Shown here: one piece after another, positions 23,847-32,110 of the stretch
How the letters are laid out: each line of letters begins with the position of its first letter
Numbering within the stretch: the first letter of the stretch is position 1
Assembly (NCBI RefSeq): GCF_010811875.1
Contig: NZ_VKHP01000013.1
Coordinates: forward strand, 1 to 64,000
Reading direction: 5' to 3'
Origin: Bradyrhizobium uaiense
GTDB taxonomy: Bacteria > Pseudomonadota > Alphaproteobacteria > Rhizobiales > Xanthobacteraceae
Length of the DNA: 64,000 bases
Program-made: the position numbers and the translations under genes
The notes under the pieces: generated by a model
Databases searched by the model: none
The model's input: only the letters and a program-made list of their open reading frames with translations
What the model was told of the DNA's origin: nothing

Positions 23847-24653
23847 TTAGCGCCCCCTGAAGCGTGGCTTCCGCCGTCCAAGGAACGCCGCGACGCCTTC
23901 CTTGTGATCGTCGGTCAGGCTCGCCAGCGCGAACTGGTCGAGATCCATGTGGCTGGCGAGGTCGTCGAGCGCATGCGCCAGTCGATTGACGGTCAGCTTG
24001 GTCATCGCCACCGACATCGGCGGCTGGGCGGCGACCTTGGCCGCCAGCGCCATTGCGGCCTCGTATGATTTGCCCGGATCAACCACCTGCTCCACCAGAC
24101 CCCATTCGTAGGCCTCCTCGGCCGAAATCCGGTCGTCGGCCAGGATCACGGCCTGCTTGGTGCGCGCCGGGCCCATCAGATGCAGCATGCGCGGCACGCT
24201 CTGCCAGCTCATGTTCATGCCGAGCGCGATCTCCGGCACCCGCATGTGCGCATCGCGCGCCATGACGCGGAAATCCAGCGCGACCGCGAGCGCCACGCCG
24301 CCGCCGACGCAAAACCCTTCGATCGCGCCGATCGTGACCTGCTCCATCTCCTGCCAGGCGCGCGTCAGCCGCGGCCCGAGCTTCAGATGGCGGCGCAGCG
24401 TGCCCATATCCATGGTCTGGCGCGAGCGCCCTTCGGCATCTTTGAGGTCGAAGCCGGCGCTGAACGATTTGGCGCCGCCGGTCAGCACCACCACCGAGGT
24501 GTCGCCATCGTCCTCGAAGCTGCGCGCCGCATCGGTCAGTTGCCGCAGCGCCTCCGGCGACAGCGCGTTGATACCGTCGCCACGGTCGAACCGCACCACC
24601 GCGATGCGGCCCTCCGGCCCGAGGCCCTTCTCGATCGTCACATGGTCAACCAC
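23847..24653 (-). CDS. enoyl-CoA hydratase/isomerase family protein
   Basis: This is a 268-residue crotonase-fold protein. Oxyanion-hole loops are visible as GGAKSFSAGFDLKD and GAIEGFCVGGGVALAVALD; the family's acidic catalytic positions fall in the MRVPEIALGMNMSW region. GTG at 24653 was chosen because GGGAGG precedes it by five bases; an upstream ATG at 24698 lacks a site. The specific reaction (hydratase, isomerase or other) is not determinable. It is divergent from the nitrile hydratase genes with 74 bases between. Confidence 0.88.
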   Translation of the reverse strand: MVDHVTIEKGLGPEGRIAVVRFDRGDGINALSPEALRQLTDAARSFEDDGDTSVVVLTGGAKSFSAGFDLKDAEGRSRQTMDMGTLRRHLKLGPRLTRAWQEMEQVTIGAIEGFCVGGGVALAVALDFRVMARDAHMRVPEIALGMNMSWQSVPRMLHLMGPARTKQAVILADDRISAEEAYEWGLVEQVVDPGKSYEAAMALAAKVAAQPPMSVAMTKLTVNRLAHALDDLASHMDLDQFALASLTDDHKEGVAAFLGRRKPRFRGR

Positions 24654-24727
24654 GCATACCTCCCTGCTCGCATTGTTGTGTACGGCTTGCCTCGACATAG
24701 CACGGCAGTTTCGCCTATTCTGTTGGC

Positions 24728-25357
24728 ATGAGCGAACATGATCATCACCACCACGATCACGACCATTCCGAACTGTCGGAGACCGAACTGCGCGTCCGCG
24801 CGCTGGAATCGATCCTGACCGAAAAAGGCTATGTCGAGGCGGCCGCGCTCGACGCCATCGTGCAGGCCTATGAGACCAAGATCGGCCCGCACAACGGCGC
24901 CCGGGTCGTCGCCAAGGCCTGGACCGATCCCGCCTTCAAGCAGGCGCTGCTCGAGGACGCCAGCAAGGCGGTCGGCACCCTCGGCCATGTCAGTCGGGTC
25001 GGCGACCATCTGGTTGCGATCGAGAACACAACTGGCCGGCACAACATGGTCGTCTGCACACTCTGCTCCTGTTACCCTTGGGAAATGCTCGGGCTGCCGC
25101 CGGTCTGGTACAAGGCCTCGCCGTACCGCTCGCGCGCGGTCAAGGATCCGCGCGGCGTGCTCGCCGATTTCGGCGTCAGCCTGCCGAAGGAGACGGAAAT
25201 CCGGGTCTGGGACTCTACCGCTGAAACGCGCTTCCTGGTGCTGCCGATGCGGCCCGCAGGCACCGAGGGCTGGAGCGAAGACCAACTGGCCGAACTCGTG
25301 ACGCGCGATTCCATGATCGGCACCGGCTTCCCGAAAACACCGGGAGCACCGTCATGA
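24728..25357 (+). CDS. nthA: nitrile hydratase alpha subunit, cobalt type
   Basis: Nitrile hydratase converts nitriles to amides in the cytoplasm. The metal claw C110-T-L-C113-S-C115 is present. Thr rather than Ser at the second position is the cobalt-type signature, and its cysteines are normally oxidised to sulfinate/sulfenate. The downstream block [20 protein letters not shown] is highly typical. The N-terminus is unusual: [15 protein letters not shown] holds eight His in the first 14 residues, a possible metal-capture arm. The gene overlaps nthB by ATGA. Confidence 0.96.
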   Translation: MSEHDHHHHDHDHSELSETELRVRALESILTEKGYVEAAALDAIVQAYETKIGPHNGARVVAKAWTDPAFKQALLEDASKAVGTLGHVSRVGDHLVAIENTTGRHNMVVCTLCSCYPWEMLGLPPVWYKASPYRSRAVKDPRGVLADFGVSLPKETEIRVWDSTAETRFLVLPMRPAGTEGWSEDQLAELVTRDSMIGTGFPKTPGAPS

Positions 25358-26013
25358 ACGGCGTCCACGACATGGGCGGCATGGACGGATTCGGCAAGGT
25401 CGTGCCCGAGCTGAACGAGCCGATGTTCCATGAGGAATGGGAATCGCGCGTGCTCGCGATGGTCCGTGCGATGGGCGCGGCCGGTGCCTTCAACATCGAT
25501 ACATCGCGCTTCTATCGCGAGACCCTGCCCCCGCAGGTCTATCTGTCGAGCTCCTATTACAAGAAATGGTTCCTTGGGCTGGAAGCCCTGCTGCTCGACA
25601 AGGGCTATATCTCCAAGGACGACGTCGCATCCGGACATTCCGTCGCGCCGGCGAAATCGCTCAAGCACGGCAAATTCTCCATGGCCGACGTCGAGCGCAT
25701 CATGGTGCGCGGCAAGTTCGGCCGAGCGGCACCAGCGCCGGCGAAATTCAAGGCGGGCGATCGGGTGCGGGCGAAGAACATTCATCCCGCCACGCACACG
25801 CGGCTGCCGCGCTATGTGCGCGGTCATGTCGGCGTGGTCGAGCGCGATCACGGTTGTCACGTGTTTCCCGATACGGTCGCGAACGACGCCGGCGAGCAGC
25901 CGCAATGGCTGTACACCGTTGTGTTCGACGGACGCGAACTCTGGGGACCGGATTCCGATCCGACCATCAAGGTCTCGATCGACGCGTTCGAGCCCTATCT
26001 GGAGGCCGCCTGA
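25354..26013 (+). CDS. nthB: nitrile hydratase beta subunit
   Basis: This is a 219-residue partner of the alpha subunit. The N-terminal helical half begins [16 protein letters not shown], and the C-terminal half is an SH3-like barrel ([23 protein letters not shown] ... [11 protein letters not shown]). The beta subunit shapes the active site with two Arg that contact the claw. It starts in the nthA stop (ATGA), and its stop shares a base with the accessory gene (TGATG), so all three are coupled. Confidence 0.96.
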   Translation: MNGVHDMGGMDGFGKVVPELNEPMFHEEWESRVLAMVRAMGAAGAFNIDTSRFYRETLPPQVYLSSSYYKKWFLGLEALLLDKGYISKDDVASGHSVAPAKSLKHGKFSMADVERIMVRGKFGRAAPAPAKFKAGDRVRAKNIHPATHTRLPRYVRGHVGVVERDHGCHVFPDTVANDAGEQPQWLYTVVFDGRELWGPDSDPTIKVSIDAFEPYLEAA

Positions 26014-26390
26014 TGGATTCCGGCGCCGCCGCGCGCGCGACCAGCGCCGTCTCCAGCATTCCCCGCGATCAGGACGGCCCGGTGTTTCGCGCGCCGTGGG
26101 AGGCGCAGGCGTTCGCAATGGCGCTGACGCTGCATGACCGCGGTGTCTTCACCTGGCCCGAATGGGCCGCAGCGCTTGCCGACCAGATCAAACGTGCGCA
26201 GGCCGCCGGCGATCCCGACACCGGCGAGACCTATTACCAGCATTGGCTGGCGACGCTGGAACACCTCGTCGCCGCCAAGGGCGTCACGACCCATGAGACG
26301 CTGCACCGCTACCGCGATGCCTGGGATCATGCCGCCGACCGCACCCCGCACGGCCAGCCGATCGAGCTGGTGCCGGGGGATTTTAGGTAG
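26013..26390 (+). CDS. nitrile hydratase accessory/activator protein (P14K-like)
   Basis: This 125-residue protein resembles the beta-subunit N-terminal domain: DQDGPVFRAPWEAQAFAMAL, then WAAALADQI and YYQHWLATLEHLV. Such proteins act as self-subunit-swapping chaperones that deliver cobalt to the alpha subunit. It begins in the nthB stop codon. No amidase gene follows in this window, so the amide product would have to be used by an enzyme encoded elsewhere. A palindromic repeat element follows. Confidence 0.9.
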   Translation: MDSGAAARATSAVSSIPRDQDGPVFRAPWEAQAFAMALTLHDRGVFTWPEWAAALADQIKRAQAAGDPDTGETYYQHWLATLEHLVAAKGVTTHETLHRYRDAWDHAADRTPHGQPIELVPGDFR

Positions 26391-26410
26391 CGGCGCTTCC
26401 CTTCTCTTCC

Positions 26411-26515
26411 GTCATTCCGGGGCGCGCCTCTTGGCGCGAGCCCGGAATCCATCAGGCCACATAGCTCGTGGAAGAATGGATTCCGGGCTCTCGCTTCGCG
26501 AGCCCCGGAATAACG
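26411..26515. repeat. extragenic palindromic repeat element
   Basis: Two divergent hairpin arms, CATTCCGGGGC...GAGCCCGGAATCCAT (about 26413-26452) and ATGGATTCCGGGCTC...GAGCCCCGGAATAACG (about 26476-26515), face each other. It could also act as the terminator of the nitrile hydratase operon. The style matches the short mobile palindromes common in Bradyrhizobium intergenic DNA. Confidence 0.75.
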
Positions 26516-26704
26516 GATGGGACTGCAAATGCCATATGCAGTGGCCCCCGAGGGCGCGTGATTTCGGAATAATGGAAAAGTGCAGCTGAGTTGCCCGACG
26601 TGTCAAGGGTTGCGTGTCGAACGGCGGCAGCCCACGGCTACTGTGCATGGGGTTGTTTTCGATATTTTGGCAGAGGCGCCCTGCAACGCGGCGTTGGAGA
26701 CAAC

Positions 26705-27433
26705 TCAGTGATTGTCGCCACCACCCTGCGCGACATATTCCCGCCAGCCCTTGGCCCGCAGGCTGCACGCCGGGCATTCGCCGCAGCCATAGCCCCAATC
26801 GTGCTGTGCGCCCCGTTCGCCGAGATAGCAGGTATGCGAATGCTCGCGGATCAGATCGACCAGCCCTGCCCCGCCGAGATCGTGCGCAAGGCGCCAGGTC
26901 GCGGCCTTGTCGAGCCACATCAGCGGCGTGTGCAGCTCGAAATCCTTGGCCATGCCGAGGTTGAGCGCAGACTGCAACGCTTTGATGGTCTCGTCGCGGC
27001 AATCCGGATAGCCGGAATAGTCGGTCTCGCACATGCCGCCGATGATGTGACGGATGCCGCGCCGGTAGGCCAGCGCCGCGGCAAAGGTGAGGAACACGAG
27101 GTTGCGGCCGGGCACGAAGGTGTTGGGCAACCCGTCCGAACCCATTTCGATCGCAACGTCGCGGGTCAGCGCGGTATCCGAGATTTCCGACAGCGTCGGG
27201 ATCGCGAGCGTATGGCTGTCGCCGAGCTTCGCCGACCAATCGGGCCGCATTTGCTTGATCCCGGCCAGCAGCCGATCGCGGCAATCAAGTTCGACGGCAT
27301 GGCGCTGGCCGTAGGAGAAGCCGAGCATCTCGACGCGCGCAAAGCGCGACAGGGCCCAGGCCAGGCAGGTGGTGGAATCCTGGCCGCCGGAAAACAGCAC
27401 CAGCGCCGTGTCGGAATTGATCTGATCGGTCAT
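26705..27433 (-). CDS. queC: 7-cyano-7-deazaguanine synthase
   Basis: QueC makes preQ0 from 7-carboxy-7-deazaguanine with ammonia and ATP, in queuosine synthesis. The 242-residue protein has the PP-loop SGGQDSTT at residues 15-22, [12 protein letters not shown], and the zinc site C-terminus with [13 protein letters not shown] 27433 is favoured since the PP-loop strand follows closely; upstream frame extension is short. It is divergent from mazG. No other que genes are in the window. Confidence 0.95.
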   Translation of the reverse strand: MTDQINSDTALVLFSGGQDSTTCLAWALSRFARVEMLGFSYGQRHAVELDCRDRLLAGIKQMRPDWSAKLGDSHTLAIPTLSEISDTALTRDVAIEMGSDGLPNTFVPGRNLVFLTFAAALAYRRGIRHIIGGMCETDYSGYPDCRDETIKALQSALNLGMAKDFELHTPLMWLDKAATWRLAHDLGGAGLVDLIREHSHTCYLGERGAQHDWGYGCGECPACSLRAKGWREYVAQGGGDNH

Positions 27434-27563
27434 TGAACGCGCTTTACCACTCCTTGGCCCGACGGCCAATCGGTGGACAGCGCCGCGATTTCGGCGCGTT
27501 TTGCTGGGATCGGCAGGGCTGATTTGGCATAAGGCCTATACCCCTGACCGTCCGGTGTGTCCC

Positions 27564-28418
27564 ATGACCCCTTCCCGCGATATTTCCCGCCTGATCGAGA
27601 TCATGGCTGCGCTGCGCACGCCGGTGAGCGGCTGCCCGTGGGATCTCGTGCAGAATTTCGAGACCATCGCGCCCTACACGATCGAGGAGGCCTACGAGGT
27701 CGCCGACGCGATCACGCGCGGCGATCTCGACGATCTGCGCGAGGAGCTCGGCGATCTCCTGTTGCAGGTGGTCTATCACGCAAGGATGGCGGAGGAGCAG
27801 AACGCGTTTGCGTTCGGCGATGTGGTCGAGGCGATCACGAAAAAGATGATCCGCCGTCACCCGCACGTCTTTGCCGACAAGGACGGCAACATCCAGCCCG
27901 CCGGCGTCAAGAGCGCGTGGGAGCGCATCAAGGCCGAGGAAAAAGCCGAGCGCGCCGCGCGGCGGCCGCCGGAGGACACTGCGCATACTTCGCTGCTGGC
28001 GAGCGTGAAGGCCGGCCTCCCTGCCCTGACGCGGGCGATGGAATTGCAGCGCAAGGCATCGACCGTCGGCTTCGACTGGAACGATCCGCGCGCGGTGCTC
28101 GCCAAGATCCGCGAGGAAGCCGACGAGATCGAGGCCGCGCTCGACCGCAACGACAAGCAGGAGATCGCGGAAGAGACCGGCGATCTCATGTTCGCGCTGG
28201 TCAACCTCGCCCGCCACGTCGACGCCGATCCGGAAACCGCGCTGCGCGCCACCAACGCCAAGTTCGAGCGACGCTTTGCCTATATCGAGAAGGCGCTGGC
28301 CGCGAAGGGCCGCTCGCTCGACGGCGCGTCGCTCGAAGAGATGGATGCGCTGTGGAATGAGGCGAAGATGGCAAATGAAGCCGTCGTCCCGGCGAAGGCC
28401 GGGACCCATACCGCGTGA
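27564..28418 (+). CDS. mazG: nucleoside triphosphate pyrophosphohydrolase
   Basis: This 284-residue all-alpha NTP pyrophosphatase has two MazG domains. The first covers residues about 5-115 (CPWDLVQNFETIAPYTIEEAYE and EELGDLLLQVVYHA). The second covers about 160-265 (KIREEADEIEAAL and EETGDLMFALVNLARH). It hydrolyses non-canonical or excess NTPs. The last residues VVPAKAGTHTA are encoded by one arm of a REP-like palindrome (28383-28410), so the natural C-terminus has been replaced or extended by the repeat. The divergent neighbour is queC. Confidence 0.95.
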   Translation: MTPSRDISRLIEIMAALRTPVSGCPWDLVQNFETIAPYTIEEAYEVADAITRGDLDDLREELGDLLLQVVYHARMAEEQNAFAFGDVVEAITKKMIRRHPHVFADKDGNIQPAGVKSAWERIKAEEKAERAARRPPEDTAHTSLLASVKAGLPALTRAMELQRKASTVGFDWNDPRAVLAKIREEADEIEAALDRNDKQEIAEETGDLMFALVNLARHVDADPETALRATNAKFERRFAYIEKALAAKGRSLDGASLEEMDALWNEAKMANEAVVPAKAGTHTA

Positions 28419-28544
28419 TCTATCGGTTGGTTGACGGTATCAGTCCCGCGCGAGTGATCGACGGACGAAGTTGCAATTCGGAACTGCGATCGAGCGCAAT
28501 AACAACGGCCGGTGGTTATGGGTCCCGGCCTTCGCCGGGACGAC
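28383..28544. repeat. REP-like element with perfect 28-base inverted arms
   Basis: Arms at 28383-28410 and 28517-28544 are exact reverse complements over 28 bases. Each arm is itself a hairpin (CCCGGC-GAAG-GCCGGG) next to GACGAC. The left arm lies within the mazG reading frame and supplies its last codons. It shares vocabulary with 15026-15130. It lies between convergent mazG and mgtE and could terminate both. Confidence 0.85.
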
Positions 28545-28590
28545 AGTGAGTTTGTGGACGCAGTCGCCTCAAATCGCGCAGCCCCTCCTC

Positions 28591-29961
28591 CTACAACAGC
28601 GTGCCGCGCAGGATCACCGCCGCAACGCCGAAATAGATCACGAGGCCGGTGACGTCGACCAGCGTCGCGACGAACGGCGCGGAGGCGCTGGCCGGATCGA
28701 AGCCGATGCGCTTGAGGATGAACGGCAGCATCGAGCCGCACAGCGATCCGAAGGTGACGATGCCGATCAGCGCGGCGCCGACGGTGACGGCCACCAGCAA
28801 CCAATGCGGGCCGTAATCGAACAGGCCCAGCGTCTGCCAGACGGTGATCCTGACAATGCCGATCAGGCCGAGGATGGAGCCGAGCACGATACCTGTCGGT
28901 AGCTCGCGCACGGCGACCCGCCACCAGTCTCGCAGCCGCACCTCGTGCAGCGCCAGCGAACGGATCAGCAGCGAGGTTGCCTGCGAGCCGGAATTGCCGC
29001 CGGAGCTCATGATCAGCGGAATGAACAGGGTCAGGACGATCGCCTTCTCGAGCTCGCTCTGGTACGACTGCATTGCGGTGGCGGTCAGCATTTCCGACAG
29101 GAACAGCGCGCACAGCCAGCCGGCGCGCTTCTTGATCATCTCGCTGAAACCGATCCGCAGATAAGGCTCGTCGATCGCTTCCATGCCGCCGAACTTCTGG
29201 GCGTCCTCGGTCGATTCCTCGACGATGGCGTCGATGACGTCGTCGACCGTGACAATGCCAAGGATGTGCCCTGGGCCGTCGACCACCGCAACCGCGAGCA
29301 GATCGTAGCGCGAGATCAGCCGCGCCGCCTCCATGCGATCGGCTTCGGGCGCAATCATCAGCGGCTTTCGCGCCGGTGCCGCGGTCAGCACGTTGGCATG
29401 AGGATCGGCCGAGATCAGCCGGCGCAGCGGCACGGCCTGGATCAAGGTCTTCTTGATCGGGTCGATCACGAAGATCGAGTAGACGGTCTCGCGGGTGCGC
29501 TCGACCATCCGGATGTGATGCAGGACCTCGGCGATGGTCCAGCTCGAGGGCACGCTGACGAACTCCGTCGTCATGATGCTGCCGGCGCTGCGTTCGGGAT
29601 AGGCCAGCAGCCCCGAGATGACGTTCCGGGTATCCGGGTTGAGGCCGTTCAGCAGCGTCGTGCGCAGCGGCTCGACCAGCTCCTTGAAGATGTCGGCGGC
29701 ACGGTCGTCGGAGACGCCCGATAGCAGCGACACCGCGGTGTCCTTCGGCAGCTCGGCCAGGATCTCGCAGGTGTTGTCGAGCCCGGGCAGGTCGAGCACC
29801 TCGATCGCCTTCTCGGCGGGCAAGGACCGCAGCAGCTGCGCGGCATCGGCCGGCTCCCGGGCATTGAGCGCATCGACGATCTCGGGCGCCCGGGCATGGG
29901 CAAGATCACCGTTCTGGCCGGCGAGCGTGTCGTGGGGGATGGTGTTGCTGGTGTCCTGCAT
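28591..29961 (-). CDS. mgtE: magnesium transporter MgtE
   Basis: This 456-residue protein has the full MgtE layout. The N-terminal helical domain covers residues about 15-130, with repeated acidic motifs that sense Mg. A CBS pair covers about 135-260 (GSIMTTEFVSVPSSWTIAE, ILGIVTVDDVIDAI). A five-helix membrane domain starts near 285, with the signature IPLIMSSGGNSGSQATSLLI and PFVATLVDVTGLVIYF. It is a gated Mg channel of the inner membrane. The gene stands alone between mazG and hflX. Confidence 0.95.
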   Translation of the reverse strand: MQDTSNTIPHDTLAGQNGDLAHARAPEIVDALNAREPADAAQLLRSLPAEKAIEVLDLPGLDNTCEILAELPKDTAVSLLSGVSDDRAADIFKELVEPLRTTLLNGLNPDTRNVISGLLAYPERSAGSIMTTEFVSVPSSWTIAEVLHHIRMVERTRETVYSIFVIDPIKKTLIQAVPLRRLISADPHANVLTAAPARKPLMIAPEADRMEAARLISRYDLLAVAVVDGPGHILGIVTVDDVIDAIVEESTEDAQKFGGMEAIDEPYLRIGFSEMIKKRAGWLCALFLSEMLTATAMQSYQSELEKAIVLTLFIPLIMSSGGNSGSQATSLLIRSLALHEVRLRDWWRVAVRELPTGIVLGSILGLIGIVRITVWQTLGLFDYGPHWLLVAVTVGAALIGIVTFGSLCGSMLPFILKRIGFDPASASAPFVATLVDVTGLVIYFGVAAVILRGTLL

Positions 29962-30031
29962 CGATCGGCCTCGGCTTTGCGTCCAGCAGCGCAATGAACC
30001 AAGGCGGCGCAGATTTCAAACAGAAAGCGCA

Positions 30032-30054
30032 CCGGCACGTCGCAGCCGTGCCGG
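30032..30054 (-). terminator. hairpin downstream of hflX
   Basis: CCGGCACG and CGTGCCGG form an 8-base stem with a 7-base loop, about 60 bases after the hflX stop. There is no T-run, so the call is weak. Confidence 0.35.
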
Positions 30055-30111
30055 AGTGAGGCCACGTCACAGCGTCGTCATATTTGGTTGCGCGGCGCCG
30101 CGCCGAAGGGT

Positions 30112-31506
30112 TTACGCCTCGAGGGGCACCGCGGCGAACCGGCTCACCACGATGTCGCGCTTGGTCTCGTCGACGCGCACTGTCATATCGAAGCGCTCGC
30201 CTTGCAGTTCCTTGTTCAGGACCTCAGCATTACGGTGCAGCCAGCTGATGCCGGCACCGTCGGAGGCGTCGATCGAGAGCCGCAGGGTCATGCGCTTGGC
30301 CGCGAGGCGATCCTCAATTGCTGACAGCAGCGCGTCGATCCCCTCGCCGGTCGCGGCCGAGACGAGGAAGCAGGGCCGCTCCGGCGGGCGGCGCGCGGCG
30401 ATATTGCGCAGATTGTCCCGCTCCTCGGGATCGAAGCGGTCGATCTTGTTCCAGACCTCGATGATGCGCTGGCCGCCATCGGCGTCGGGATCGATGCCAA
30501 GCTGGCGCAGCACGCCCTCGACGTCGCGCTCCTGCGCCTCGGCATCCTCATGCGAGATGTCGCGGACATGCAGGATGATGTCGGCCTCCAGAACCTCCTC
30601 CAGCGTGGCGCGGAACGCGGCCACCAGCTGGGTCGGCAGGTTGGAGATGAAGCCGACGGTGTCGGACAGCATCGCCTTGCCGCCATGCGGCAGGTTGAGC
30701 GCACGCAGGGTCGGGTCGAGCGTCGCAAACAACATGTCGGCGGCCTGCACGTCGGCGCGCGTCAGGCGGTTGAACAGGGTCGACTTGCCGGCGTTGGTGT
30801 AGCCGACCAGCGCCACCACGCGGTACGGCACGCGCTGGCGGCCGGCGCGATGCAGCCGTCGCGTCGCCTGCACCTTCTTCAATTCGCCTTCGAGCTTGGT
30901 GATGCGCTCGCTGATCAGGCGGCGGTCGGCCTCGATCTGGGTTTCGCCAGGTCCGCCCATGAAGCCGAAGCCGCCGCGCTGGCGCTCGAGATGGGTCCAG
31001 GAGCGCACCAGGCGGCTGCGCTGATAATTCAGATGGGCGAGCTCGACCTGCAGCGCGCCCTCCTTGGTCTTGGCGCGGCGGCCGAAGATTTCCAGGATCA
31101 GGCCGGTGCGGTCGAGCACCTTGGTGCTCCAGGCCTTCTCGAGGTTGCGCTGCTGGATCGGCGACAGCGCGCAATCCATCACCACGAGCTCGACCATGTT
31201 GCCGGCGACGAGGCCGTTGATCTCCTCGACCTTGCCCTTGCCGAGATAGGTGGCAGGCCGGATCTGATTGATCGGCGCGATGATGGATTCCACCACGGTG
31301 AGGTCGATCGCACCGGCAAGGCCGGCGGCCTCCTCGATTCGCGCTTCATAGTCGCGGACAGAGGGATCCGTTTGCGCATCGCCGTCGCCCCGGCGCGTGC
31401 GCAGGTACGGGCCGATGACGATCACCCGCCCGCTGCTGCCGTCCCCAGCCGACCCGGGCCTAGACTTGGTCCGGTCGGCGCCCCCTTCACGGTTGAAGGG
31501 TTCCAA
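30112..31506 (-). CDS. hflX: ribosome-associated GTPase HflX
   Basis: This 464-residue GTPase acts on stalled or dissociating ribosomes. It has the N-terminal HflX domain ([12 protein letters not shown], then [16 protein letters not shown]), the glycine-rich linker [18 protein letters not shown], and the G domain with G1 [15 protein letters not shown] (G3) and NKID (G4). The start appears to be TTG at 31506, 11 bases after hfq. The first 27 residues are low complexity, and a GTG start at residue 28 is an alternative. The hfq-hflX order is common in proteobacteria. Confidence 0.94.
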   Translation of the reverse strand: MEPFNREGGADRTKSRPGSAGDGSSGRVIVIGPYLRTRRGDGDAQTDPSVRDYEARIEEAAGLAGAIDLTVVESIIAPINQIRPATYLGKGKVEEINGLVAGNMVELVVMDCALSPIQQRNLEKAWSTKVLDRTGLILEIFGRRAKTKEGALQVELAHLNYQRSRLVRSWTHLERQRGGFGFMGGPGETQIEADRRLISERITKLEGELKKVQATRRLHRAGRQRVPYRVVALVGYTNAGKSTLFNRLTRADVQAADMLFATLDPTLRALNLPHGGKAMLSDTVGFISNLPTQLVAAFRATLEEVLEADIILHVRDISHEDAEAQERDVEGVLRQLGIDPDADGGQRIIEVWNKIDRFDPEERDNLRNIAARRPPERPCFLVSAATGEGIDALLSAIEDRLAAKRMTLRLSIDASDGAGISWLHRNAEVLNKELQGERFDMTVRVDETKRDIVVSRFAAVPLEA

Positions 31507-31517
31507 TCACTTCACTC

Positions 31518-31766
31518 TCAAGCCGGTGCGTCCTCACCACCTTCGAACAGCTGAATCGGAGCCCCCGGCATGATGGTCGAGATCGCGTGCTTGTAGACCA
31601 GCTGCGAGTGACCGTCGCGCCGCAGCAGCAAGCAGAAATTGTCGAACCATGTGACAATGCCCTGCAGCTTTACTCCGTTGACCAGAAATATCGTCAGTGG
31701 CGTCTTGGTTTTACGAACGTGATTAAGGAAGGTGTCTTGTAGATTTTGTGCGCGGTCTGCCGCCAT
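31518..31766 (-). CDS. hfq: RNA chaperone Hfq
   Basis: Hfq is an Sm-fold hexamer that pairs small RNAs with mRNAs. The 82-residue protein has Sm1 ([20 protein letters not shown]) and Sm2 ([10 protein letters not shown]), including the KH residues of the proximal RNA site. The C-terminal tail is short, as usual in Alphaproteobacteria. It precedes hflX by 11 bases and lies about 340 bases downstream of ntrX on the same strand. In this bacterial group, Hfq supports nitrogen-fixation gene expression, which suits the neighbourhood. Confidence 0.97.
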   Translation of the reverse strand: MAADRAQNLQDTFLNHVRKTKTPLTIFLVNGVKLQGIVTWFDNFCLLLRRDGHSQLVYKHAISTIMPGAPIQLFEGGEDAPA

Positions 31767-32110
31767 TGTTTTTGTCCCGCAAGCTTGTGCTTCTTTTTAT
31801 TGAACCGGTTGCGGCTCTCTCACGGAGCCTCCTCCGGCTGCCCACCTGCCCTGAGATCCCCCTCTGGCAGGCGTAGCGGTAGGATTAGAGGCCACGCGCG
31901 GTTTTTAGGCAAGCCGGTTCGCGGTGCAGTCGGTAGGAACACGGTGGCAATTCTAAGAAAGGGCGGGGAAAGAGACGAATATTCTCGTGGAGAGTGGATA
32001 AATCCCCGGTTGTGCCGCCCCCGCCTTCGGCTCGCCGGCCAACCCCGCCTGCCCTTGCTTCCCCCCGGCGGGTAATCGCCGGGGCAATTGCCGACCCTGG
32101 CGCGCCGGGG
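31767..32110. other. 344-base gap between ntrX and hfq
   Basis: It contains the ntrX 3' hairpins near 32063-32112. The half next to hfq must contain its promoter, which I cannot place. No coding frame is credible. Confidence 0.45.
32063..32084 (-). terminator. hairpin downstream of ntrX
   Basis: CCCCGGCG and CGCCGGGG pair around a 6-base loop. A second hairpin (GACCC...GGGTC, 32093-32112) overlaps the ntrX stop. Neither has a T-run. Confidence 0.4.

Noticed and set aside
31746-32075. 109-codon plus-strand frame between hfq and ntrX
   Set aside because: It starts inside the hfq 5' region on the opposite strand and has no ribosome site or domain.
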